Assembly: GCA_903869975.1 (NCBI GenBank)
Contig: CAIQBF010000060.1
Location: 1 to 11,653 of the forward strand
Length of the DNA: 11,653 nucleotides
Direction of reading: 5' to 3'
DNA from: an uncultured bacterium
Lineage (GTDB): Bacteria; Patescibacteriota; Minisyncoccia; Phycocordibacterales; UBA9973
Part shown: piece after piece, positions 6,773 through 11,653 of the stretch
Position numbering within the stretch: position 1 is the stretch's first letter
Layout: the number at the start of each line of letters is the position of its first letter
Made by a program: the position numbers and the translations under genes
Notes under the pieces: model-generated
Told to the model about the DNA's origin: nothing
What the model saw: the letters and a program-made list of their open reading frames with translations, nothing else
The model's database searches: none

Positions 6773-8734
6773 TTAATCCTTGTTTTCTAAAGGAGCCTGC
6801 GCCTTTGCCATCTCGGCTACAATATCCTCTTTCTTCTTGAGTTTGATACCGTGCGCCTTGATAATCTCTTCGTATTCAGGCTGTTCAAGTGTCTCTACTT
6901 CAATGAGCCGCTCGGCGATAGCATCAAGTGTCTTCTTGTGATCCTTGAGTACTTTCGTAGCGCGAGCAAGGTTTTCATCCATGATTCGCTTCACCTCCGC
7001 GTTTACGATAGCATGCGTCGCTTCCGACATGACACCATCAGAAGATGGCCCGCCGAACATTGTGCGCCCACCATCGCTTTCAAGTGCGACCGGGCCAATC
7101 TCATCGCTCATACCCCACCGGGTAACCATAGCGCGAGCAAGACCTGTCGCGACCTGGAGATCGTTCGAAGGACCAGTTGTAATGTCGCCGAAAATCATGC
7201 GCTCTGCAGCGAGGCCACCGAGTGCCATCGCGATATCATCGAGGAATTCGTTTTTGGTCTGCAACTTGCGCTCCTCAAGCGGAATCTTGAGTGTGTATCC
7301 TCCAGCGCGGCCGCGTGCAACGATAGAAACCTTGTGCACTGGATCAGCGTGCGGAAGCACCGAGGCAACAAGCGCGTGTCCTCCCTCGTGATACGCAGTG
7401 ACGCGTTTCTCCTCGACAGTCAGGAGGTGGCTCTTACGCTCAGGACCCATCATGACTTTTTCGATAGAACGCACGAGATCAAACTGCGAAACTTTTTTGC
7501 GGTTCTCGCGAGCAGCCAAGATAGCGCCTTCATTCATAAGAGAGAAAAGATCTGCCCCGCTGAATCCAGAGGTACGCTCCGCGATGACTTTCAAATTCAC
7601 ATCTTCCGCAAGTGGCTTCTTGAGTGCGTGTATAGCAAGGATAGCTTCGCGATCTGAACGGTCAGGAAGATCCAAGATTACGCGGCGATCAAAGCGACCT
7701 GGACGGAGCAGCGCAGGATCAAGAACGTCAGAACGGTTCGTAGCTGCCATGACGATGACTTTGTCGTTCGGCTCGAAGCCGTCCATTTCCACCAGAATCT
7801 GGTTGAGCGTTTGCTCGCGCTCGTCGTTGCCGCCGCCGATGCCAGAGCCGCGCACGCGCCCTACAGCGTCGATCTCGTCGATGAACATAATCGCGGGCGC
7901 GGCTTTCTTTGCACGAGCAAAAAGATCTCGCACACGAGAAGCACCGACTCCGACAAACATCTCCACGAATTCAGAACCGGACAAATGGAAAAACGGCACA
8001 TCCGCCTCCCCCGCAACCGCGCGAGCAAGCAACGTCTTTCCCGTACCAGGACTTCCGGTGAGCAATACACCTTTAGGGATACGTGCACCAATATCTAAAA
8101 ACTTCTTAGGATTTTTTAGGAAATCCACGATCTCTTTCAATTCCTCCTTGGCCTCCTTGGCACCTGCAATATCTTTGAATGTCACTTTGTGACTTGTATC
8201 AGACGGATCGGTCATGCGCGCCTTGGTCTGTCCGAATGTAAATGCCTGCATTCCCGAGCCCTTGGCCTGACGGGTCAAAAACCAAAAGAAAAATCCAATC
8301 ACAATAACCGGAAGAAGAATTGGAAGAATGCTAAAAAACCAAAACGAGAACCCCTCGCCGTCCTTGACGGTAATATCGGTCGCAGCCAGCTTCTCGGTGC
8401 TCACCCCGTAATTCTTGAGAGTCTCAGAGAGAGACGCCTCAACTTCTTTCTTCGCGGTGACTGTCGTGTCATCGGCACGCGTGACGGTAAGCGCGCTGCC
8501 GTCGACAGAGATCGCCTTTACCATGCCAGCATTCACATCCTTTGCGAGCTCAGAAAGCGAAATGGTCTTCTCATCATTCGTTGCCCCTGAAATAAAAATA
8601 TATGCCGCAGTGATCAGCATGAAGGCAAGAATTGCCATGCCAATATTGCGCGCAAGGCGCGGCGGCGGAATGTCTTTGCCTGGCTGCGGGCGCTCCGATG
8701 GAGCGCCCTTCCCTTCTTCGTGTTTAGTAGTCAT
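6773..8734 (-). CDS. ftsH: ATP-dependent zinc metalloprotease FtsH
   Basis: Membrane-anchored AAA+ protease that unfolds and degrades membrane and regulatory proteins as a hexamer. It has 653 residues. A hydrophilic N-terminus (1-29) precedes TM1 (about 31-50), a periplasmic domain (about 51-129) and TM2 (about 130-153). The AAA module has Walker A GSPGTGKT (227-234; the common form is GPPGTGKT), pore loop FVGVG (260-264), Walker B IMFIDEID (282-289) and the second region of homology ending in RPGRFDR with arginines 344 and 347. The M41 protease domain has the zinc site HEGGH (449-453) and the third ligand D525 in TGPSNDLQ. All catalytic residues are intact. It is a single gene with its own -10 box and strong terminator. 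The start is supported by TATAAT 9 nt upstream of the ATG. Confidence 0.97.
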   Translation of the reverse strand: MTTKHEEGKGAPSERPQPGKDIPPPRLARNIGMAILAFMLITAAYIFISGATNDEKTISLSELAKDVNAGMVKAISVDGSALTVTRADDTTVTAKKEVEASLSETLKNYGVSTEKLAATDITVKDGEGFSFWFFSILPILLPVIVIGFFFWFLTRQAKGSGMQAFTFGQTKARMTDPSDTSHKVTFKDIAGAKEAKEELKEIVDFLKNPKKFLDIGARIPKGVLLTGSPGTGKTLLARAVAGEADVPFFHLSGSEFVEMFVGVGASRVRDLFARAKKAAPAIMFIDEIDAVGRVRGSGIGGGNDEREQTLNQILVEMDGFEPNDKVIVMAATNRSDVLDPALLRPGRFDRRVILDLPDRSDREAILAIHALKKPLAEDVNLKVIAERTSGFSGADLFSLMNEGAILAARENRKKVSQFDLVRSIEKVMMGPERKSHLLTVEEKRVTAYHEGGHALVASVLPHADPVHKVSIVARGRAGGYTLKIPLEERKLQTKNEFLDDIAMALGGLAAERMIFGDITTGPSNDLQVATGLARAMVTRWGMSDEIGPVALESDGGRTMFGGPSSDGVMSEATHAIVNAEVKRIMDENLARATKVLKDHKKTLDAIAERLIEVETLEQPEYEEIIKAHGIKLKKKEDIVAEMAKAQAPLENKD

Positions 8735-8743
8735 ATATAGGGC

Positions 8744-8749
8744 ATTATA
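8744..8749 (-). promoter_or_regulatory. -10 element of ftsH (near-leaderless)
   Basis: A perfect TATAAT on the minus strand lies 9 nt before the ftsH ATG (8734), predicting a leader of only about 2-3 nt. TG directly precedes the hexamer (CCTGTATAAT). The nearest -35-like sequence, TTGTAA (8769-8764), is at a short 14-bp spacing. Confidence 0.6.
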
Positions 8750-8773
8750 CAGGAAAAAATCCGTTACAAAAAT

Positions 8774-8805
8774 AAAAAACCACTCGCTATTGTAGCAGTG
8801 GTTTT
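8774..8805 (-). terminator. Intrinsic terminator after the 66-aa membrane protein gene
   Basis: On the minus strand AAAACCACT-GCTA, loop CAA, then TAGC-G-AGTGGTTTT gives a 13-bp stem with one bulged G (8805-8776), followed by a T-rich tail that continues TTTTTTATTTTT. A second small hairpin, GAGCC-ACCAA-GGCTC (8821-8807), sits between the stop codon and this terminator. It separates the unit from the ftsH promoter. Confidence 0.88.
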
Positions 8806-8824
8806 AGAGCCTTGGTGGCTCGGG

Positions 8825-9025
8825 TTAATACTCTGGTGGTTGCACCGGTTGATAGTGTAGTGGAAAGTAACTGAACAGCCAGACGAATCCCACGATTCCG
8901 ATCAATAGGCCAATCATTAGTAGAACCAGCACGCACGTAAACAAGCTCTTTTGATCGTTTGTAACGATCATTTTTTTGTCTTCAAACAGAACTCGTACTC
9001 CGTAAGTTAAAAACTTCTCTTTCAT
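8825..9025 (-). CDS. Small single-pass membrane protein of unknown function (66 aa)
   Basis: Not recognised. It has 66 residues: a hydrophilic N-terminus with several lysines (1-27), one strongly hydrophobic segment at about 28-53 (LLMIGLLIGIVGFVWLF) and a short proline- and tyrosine-containing tail (YQPVQPPEY). The positive N-terminus and lack of a cleavage site suggest a membrane-anchored peptide with the N-terminus inside (inference). That it is a real gene is supported by a good promoter (TTGACT-17-TACAAT, predicted start about 27 nt before the ATG) and two hairpins after the stop, the second a strong terminator. There is no Shine-Dalgarno sequence; the leader is almost all A and T. It stands alone between ftsH and a further insulated unit. 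Confidence 0.65.
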   Translation of the reverse strand: MKEKFLTYGVRVLFEDKKMIVTNDQKSLFTCVLVLLMIGLLIGIVGFVWLFSYFPLHYQPVQPPEY

Positions 9026-9059
9026 AAAACTATATTTAATTGTTAATTTTCTTACCCAT

Positions 9060-9088
9060 ATTGTACACTATTTATATCAAAAAGTCAA
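9060..9088 (-). promoter_or_regulatory. Sigma70-type promoter of the 66-aa membrane protein gene
   Basis: On the minus strand TTGACT (9088-9083), a 17-bp spacer and TACAAT (9065-9060) give a near-consensus promoter with a predicted start near 9053, some 27 nt before the ATG. The sequence ATTGACTTTT around the -35 box recurs in front of the 246-aa membrane protein gene. Confidence 0.75.
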
Positions 9089-9123
9089 TGATTTTGAGCC
9101 TAAAATAACCATACAGGACAAGG

Positions 9124-9159
9124 AAAAAGGCGCCCCCGAAATAAATCGGCGCGCCTTTT
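9124..9159 (-). terminator. Intrinsic terminator, probably bidirectional
   Basis: AAAAGGCGC (9125-9133) pairs with GCGCCTTTT (9151-9159), and CCGA (9136-9139) pairs with TCGG (9146-9149) across a small internal loop. On the minus strand it ends in TTTTT (9128-9124), and on the plus strand in TTTT. It lies 19 nt after the stop of the doubtful 45-codon ORF and upstream of the 66-aa gene promoter, so it closes a minus-strand transcript. Confidence 0.82.
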
Positions 9160-9178
9160 GAGATGTCTTAGAGCAGCT

Positions 9179-9316
9179 TTATGCTTGTACCGTGGTCACT
9201 CCCCAATACGTGTTACTGGTATCCTTGAACGACGCCTGCATCTTGGTTAAAAAAGTTGCTAGACCTTTTCCGTATCCAACACGGACAAAACATTTGGTTA
9301 TTGGGTACCCCCGCAT
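9179..9316 (-). CDS. Doubtful 45-codon ORF between two terminators
   Basis: Not recognised and uncertain. The frame reads MRGYPITKCF...YWGVTTVQA: soluble, basic, with no membrane segment. Support is positional: its TAA lies 19 nt before a strong minus-strand terminator, so a transcript on this strand probably ends here. The frame stays open upstream to an ATG at 9385 (68 codons), but that longer version would contain the whole terminator hairpin of the preceding gene and is less likely unless there is read-through. No promoter or ribosome binding site is obvious before 9316. It may be a small protein, a decayed gene remnant, or a small RNA read by chance as an ORF. Apart from this, the 9089-9404 stretch holds only the two terminators. 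Confidence 0.3.
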   Translation of the reverse strand: MRGYPITKCFVRVGYGKGLATFLTKMQASFKDTSNTYWGVTTVQA

Positions 9317-9348
9317 GAAGCCCAAGGAGAGTACTGGATTAAAAATAG

Positions 9349-9376
9349 AAAAAGGAGGCACTATGTTAGTGCCTCC
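9349..9376 (-). terminator. Intrinsic terminator of the 246-aa membrane protein gene
   Basis: On the minus strand GGAGGCACTA (9376-9367) pairs perfectly with TAGTGCCTCC (9363-9354) around a 3-nt loop, followed by TTTTT (9353-9349) and further T-rich sequence. It begins 28 nt after the gene's TAA. Confidence 0.9.
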
Positions 9377-9404
9377 TTCGCTCATTTCTTTTCGAACTCA
9401 ATTC

Positions 9405-10145
9405 TTAGTTTGAGAACATCATGTAGTAAAAACAGCCGATGAACCAAATTAAACCTCCGAAAACAATCACTCCGAGGATTGTACGCTGAACGGGCTTAAT
9501 ATCTTTTGAGAAAAGATACACCCAACGACTTCCGGCAAGACAGCTAACGACTATCCCCCACATAGACCAAACCATTGCGATAGCACCATGGTTATGCATC
9601 TGCTTGTGAAACAAATACGTATCCTCGTGCACTACAGTAATTATTAGCCATGCAAGCAACGGAGCCGCAATAAGCAATAGTGCGGGCACCCCATACGTCT
9701 TACGGTAAAATTTATAAGCGGGAATATGTTCCTTTTGAGGAATTTTTTCCGGCCAAATTTCGCCATCTCCAATCTTCTGTGCAAGCGCTTTCAGATCGTT
9801 TAAGTTATTTGAGCCAAGATAGACACAAATTGTATTATCACTATTCGTAAAAACTCTACCAGAAGCGGCGCCTAATTTGTATCTTCCCGTTTGGCGTTCA
9901 ATACCTGTTAAGTAACAGGTAAATTCATACCTTTCAATGTATCGAGCAACGCGCTCGTTCGTCACTGTGTACCTTTGCAGGTCATCAATATTTGAAACGT
10001 TAACGCGCAGTTGCACGTTTCCATCTCCTAATTGAGCATTAATTCCGAGTTCATCGAAATAATGATTTGTCCGGTTAGTGACCGAACCTTCTTGGTGTTT
10101 CTCATTCTGAAGGATCGCACCCTTCAAGTGAACTGTTAAACTCAT
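9405..10145 (-). CDS. Membrane protein of unknown function with large soluble N-terminal domain (246 aa)
   Basis: Not recognised. Residues 1-150 form a hydrophilic, probably cytoplasmic domain with alternating short strands (for example VQLRVNV, FTCYLTGIE, NTICVYLG) and no motif I can name. Three hydrophobic segments follow at about 151-172, 187-206 and 222-244, and the protein ends almost at once (MMFSN). No signal peptide is seen. The loop between the first two segments is histidine-rich (HEDTYLFHKQMHNHG). The gene has its own promoter region with a perfect palindrome and its own strong terminator, so it is a single-gene unit. The codons appear AT-richer than in ftsH or recG, and there is no Shine-Dalgarno sequence (TTTAATATC before the ATG), which points to an accessory or fast-evolving gene (inference). 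Confidence 0.75.
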   Translation of the reverse strand: MSLTVHLKGAILQNEKHQEGSVTNRTNHYFDELGINAQLGDGNVQLRVNVSNIDDLQRYTVTNERVARYIERYEFTCYLTGIERQTGRYKLGAASGRVFTNSDNTICVYLGSNNLNDLKALAQKIGDGEIWPEKIPQKEHIPAYKFYRKTYGVPALLLIAAPLLAWLIITVVHEDTYLFHKQMHNHGAIAMVWSMWGIVVSCLAGSRWVYLFSKDIKPVQRTILGVIVFGGLIWFIGCFYYMMFSN

Positions 10146-10174
10146 GATATTAAATTTTTAATGATCTCAGTCGT

Positions 10175-10192
10175 TATTGACCGTAGTCAATA
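10175..10192. promoter_or_regulatory. Perfect palindrome, candidate operator
   Basis: TATTGAC-CGTA-GTCAATA is a perfect 7-4-7 inverted repeat located where transcription of the 246-aa gene is predicted to begin, about 30-47 bp before its ATG. A third copy of the half-site TATTGAC covers the -35 box (10221-10215). The position suits a repressor site (inference). Confidence 0.45.
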
Positions 10193-10219
10193 TGTTACCA
10201 TATTATGCATAAAAGTCAA
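10192..10219 (-). promoter_or_regulatory. Candidate promoter of the 246-aa membrane protein gene
   Basis: On the minus strand TTGACT (10219-10214), a 16-bp spacer and TAACAT (10197-10192) form a plausible promoter with a weak -10 box; predicted start near 10185. The -35 region ATTGACTTTT is identical over 10 bases to the one before the 66-aa gene. Confidence 0.45.
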
Positions 10220-10252
10220 TAGATAGAGTTTGAACACCGTTACATTAAGCAC

Positions 10253-10282
10253 AAAAAAAGCCCTACAATGTAAGGCTTTTTT
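10253..10282 (-). terminator. Intrinsic terminator of ssrA (tmRNA)
   Basis: On the minus strand AAAAAAGCC, a T/G pair, TACA-T-TGTA and GGCTTTTTTT form a long symmetrical hairpin ending in a seven-T tract (10259-10253). It begins 6 nt after the last base of the mature tmRNA. The symmetry lets it work in both directions. Confidence 0.88.
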
Positions 10283-10288
10283 CTCTAG

Positions 10289-10694
10289 TGGAGATGGAGG
10301 GTAGCGAACCCTCGTGCAATGCGTGATCTCCGGTGGTTCTACATGCGTAGTCTGTTTCAATCCGCCACAAGGACGGAATTTAAAAGTGAATGCTTAGAAA
10401 GCGACAAAATACATTCACTCCGAGCTTCGTAGATTTCGGGTCGAGTCTGAAGCGAAACTGTTCCCTATCCTAAGAATATTATGCCCCCGCGTACGTATTA
10501 GGAATCAGCACGGGAGACATTCGGTTGGCCGTTTTGTTAGGCGAACGCGAAATCAAAGTCCTTCGCCGCGAAATACGGTGAAGTCTTTGCAGATGCAGTT
10601 TTTGCATTTGGTTTTGGAACACGGTTTACGAGAGTAGTTCCATGCTCGGCATGCGCACAGGCGACGAAACTCATTGTCTATTCATTTCATCCCC
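10289..10694 (-). ncRNA. ssrA: tmRNA (transfer-messenger RNA), one-piece
   Basis: Rescues stalled ribosomes by acting first as an alanyl-tRNA and then as a short mRNA, with SmpB as protein partner. Both tRNA-like ends are present: 5' GGGGATG (10694-10688) pairs with 3' CATCTCC (10296-10290) with one G-U pair. The T arm is GAGGG-TTCGCTA-CCCTC. The discriminator A is at 10289 and CCA is not encoded. The conserved GCATGCCGAG block starts pseudoknot 1: CGAG (10648-10645) pairs with CTCG (10632-10629), interleaved with GGAAC (10641-10637) pairing with GTTCC (10620-10616). The tag reading frame starts 10 nt later. The conserved ACGCATGTAGA block occurs near the 3' end. It lies 20 nt downstream of smpB on the same strand and is followed by a terminator. 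Without that length of leader for a clear promoter, co-transcription with smpB and RNase P processing is likely. Confidence 0.94.
10537..10605 (-). other. tmRNA proteolysis-tag reading frame
   Basis: Starting at the resume codon GCA (10605-10603), 22 codons and TAA follow. The tag begins AKTASAKT and ends KDFDFAFA. The frame choice rests on the alanine resume codon, its position 10 nt after pseudoknot 1 and the small hydrophobic C-terminus. The end FAFA differs from the common LAA and resembles the YAFA ends of mycoplasma tags. Confidence 0.8.
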
Positions 10695-10714
10695 ATATAT
10701 TTTATTGTCAAAGC

Positions 10715-11158
10715 TTATCGTTTGAGCAATCGGCGAATATCCCGGTCTGTATCGCGCTTCTTGATAGTCTCGCGCTTATCGAATTGCTTCTTACCGCGCG
10801 CGACGGCGAAACCGACCTTGATCTTGCCTCCTTTATTATACAACGAGAGTGGCACTATGGTCAAACCTTTCTTGGCTTCTGCTTCTTCAAGCAGGCGAAT
10901 CTCTTTTTTTGTGATGAGAATTTTGCGCGTATGGTCAGGTACGTATTCAGCAGTCGTATTTCCTGGCTGATACGGGTCGATCCGCATGCCGACGATGAAC
11001 ACTTCCCCTCCGCGTACGATGATATGCGTGCCGGTGATAGACCCGCGACCGGCACGCACGGATTTCACCTCGAAGCCCAAAAGCTCAATGCCGCCCTCGT
11101 AGTGGTCAAGCATTTCATAGTCAAAACGGGCTTTTGGATTGTCGAGATAATTACTCAT
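10715..11158 (-). CDS. smpB: SsrA-binding protein SmpB
   Basis: Binds the tRNA-like part of tmRNA and takes it to stalled ribosomes in trans-translation. It has 147 residues, within the family's usual size. Family hallmarks in order: N-terminal NPKARFDYEM (the N-x-KA-x-x-DY signature), GIELLGFEVKSVRAGRGS, the HI-x-V-x-x-GEVF strand, the PLSLYNKGGKIKVGFAVARGKK core (key residues P102, L103, Y106, G109, K112, K122, K123) and the basic C-terminal tail (FDKRETIKKRDTDRDI...), which enters the empty mRNA channel. The tail is intact. ssrA follows 20 nt after the TAA, so protein and RNA partners are adjacent and probably co-transcribed. The start codon ATG is preceded by GAATCAC with no ribosome binding site. 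Confidence 0.97.
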   Translation of the reverse strand: MSNYLDNPKARFDYEMLDHYEGGIELLGFEVKSVRAGRGSITGTHIIVRGGEVFIVGMRIDPYQPGNTTAEYVPDHTRKILITKKEIRLLEEAEAKKGLTIVPLSLYNKGGKIKVGFAVARGKKQFDKRETIKKRDTDRDIRRLLKR

Positions 11159-11206
11159 GTGATTCGGGAGTATACAATATATAGTATACGGTATAAAGTA
11201 TACAGC
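11159..11206. promoter_or_regulatory. Divergent smpB / phosphohexomutase promoter region with three GTATAC repeats
   Basis: The 48 bp between the two divergent start codons are AT-rich and contain GTATAC at 11170-11175, 11184-11189 and 11198-11203, an exact 14-bp period. On the minus strand TATACT (11174-11169) can serve as the smpB -10 box with a leader of about 4 nt. On the plus strand TATAAA (11192-11197) can serve as the mutase -10 box, again nearly leaderless. No good -35 box is visible for either. The repeats overlap both -10 boxes. Confidence 0.5.
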
Positions 11207-11653
11207 ATGAATCCAAAACTGACCGTTTCAGGATATAGAGGCGTCTGGGGGCAGACGCTCACCGCGGATATTGCTCGCGAGTATGTACGGGCGTTCGCGG
11301 CTTTTGTGATGGGACAGGCGCCCGCGCATTCGGCGGGCGCTAACGATACCCGCACGCTTCTCGTCGGCCGTGATGGTCGCGAATCCGGACCAGTACTCAT
11401 GGAAGCTGTTATCGCAGAACTCATCTCTCTCGGTTTTACCGTCATCGACCTTGGTATGATACCCACACCAGTCGTGCTGTTTCTCGTTCGCAGTCAAAAA
11501 GCCGACGGCGCAGTCATCATCACCGCATCGCACAACCCCATCGAATACAACGGCCTTAAATTCGTAACGGCAAGCGGATCATTTACAACAGAAGCGGAGG
11601 TAGTATTAATTGAAGCACTGCGCATGCCCGAAAAAGCAGCGGCCTCGAAAGGC
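11207..11653 (+). CDS. Phosphohexomutase (phosphoglucomutase/phosphomannomutase family), 3' truncated by window
   Basis: Alpha-D-phosphohexomutase that interconverts sugar 1- and 6-phosphates through a phosphoserine; it supplies precursors for cell-envelope sugars. The frame is open for 149 codons to the end of the window. The N-terminal loop VSGYRGVWG corresponds to the usual FGTSGIRG segment. GRDGR follows at 55-59, then IPTP (85-88), and the active-site loop ITASHNP with phosphoserine S108. The segment after it (EYNGLKF) also fits the family. The metal-binding and sugar-specificity loops lie outside the window, so glucosamine (GlmM), mannose and glucose forms cannot be told apart. The GT-less VSGYRGVW start is divergent from the usual T/S-G-x-RG form. 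The ATG at 11207 is chosen because TATAAA lies 9 nt upstream. Confidence 0.9.
   Translation, partial: MNPKLTVSGYRGVWGQTLTADIAREYVRAFAAFVMGQAPAHSAGANDTRTLLVGRDGRESGPVLMEAVIAELISLGFTVIDLGMIPTPVVLFLVRSQKADGAVIITASHNPIEYNGLKFVTASGSFTTEAEVVLIEALRMPEKAAASKG

Noticed and set aside
6851..8192. Two long plus-strand ORFs (268 and 264 codons) opposite ftsH
   Set aside because: Antisense shadows of a fully conserved ftsH; no promoter, domain or start-site signal.
9192..9413. 73-codon plus-strand ORF
   Set aside because: It crosses the terminator of the 246-aa gene, has no promoter or terminator of its own on that strand, and runs into the end of the opposite gene.
8740..10296. Genomic island integrated at the 3' end of ssrA
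   Set aside because: I looked for a second copy of the tmRNA 3' end (the GGAGATGGAGGG region) near ftsH and for an integrase gene and found neither, so integration is not supported despite the suggestive position.
10683..10711. TTGACA (10711-10706) as the -35 box of an ssrA promoter
   Set aside because: A -10 box at the right spacing would fall inside the tmRNA (10688-10683, GAAATG), so the motif cannot drive a transcript starting at 10694.
1..11653. CRISPR array, insertion sequence, toxin-antitoxin or phage defence genes
   Set aside because: No spaced direct repeats, transposase, or defence-family motifs are visible on either strand.

Overview
The window looks like a streamlined bacterial chromosome of the Candidate Phyla Radiation / Patescibacteria type, most likely a parcubacterium-like lineage. 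This is an inference from style, since no 16S gene is present. Genes are closely packed, no start codon has a visible Shine-Dalgarno sequence, and several have a TATAAT-like -10 element ending only 7-10 nt before the ATG, as expected for leaderless mRNAs. The two-component proteins are minimal (a kinase without a sensor, a receiver without an output domain), and the housekeeping proteins are recognisable but divergent. The ten complete or 3'-complete protein genes end in TAA or TAG, never TGA, and none has an in-frame TGA, so the standard bacterial code reads correctly.

Left part (1-3790, plus strand): the 3' end of a NadM-like nucleotidyltransferase gene, a soluble histidine kinase, a stand-alone response regulator, a 40-bp hairpin abutting the next promoter, and recG. 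recG converges on a minus-strand block with only 11 bp between them.

Middle (3802-8734, minus strand, transcribed right to left): ftsH with its own promoter and a strong intrinsic terminator, then tRNA-Ile with the rare anticodon UAU, a CNNM/HlyC-type membrane protein with CBS domains starting 11 bp after the tRNA, and a type I ABC exporter 6 bp further on. The last three look like one transcription unit.

Right-middle (8760-10290): an apparently AT-richer accessory stretch on the minus strand. It holds two unrecognised membrane-protein genes (66 and 246 aa) and a doubtful 45-codon ORF, each followed by its own hairpin terminator. The two membrane-protein genes share the promoter sequence ATTGACTTTT, and one carries a perfect 18-bp palindrome at its predicted transcription start.

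Right end (10253-11653): a trans-translation module, smpB followed 20 bp later by ssrA (tmRNA, with a tag reading frame ending FDFAFA) and a terminator. Divergent from smpB is the 5' end of a phosphohexomutase (phosphoglucomutase/phosphomannomutase) gene that runs off the window. The shared 48-bp promoter region contains GTATAC three times at an exact 14-bp period.

No CRISPR array, insertion sequence, phage gene or defence system was seen. The most interesting items are the leaderless promoter pattern, tRNA-Ile(UAU), the tmRNA tag, and the small insulated membrane-protein units between ftsH and ssrA.
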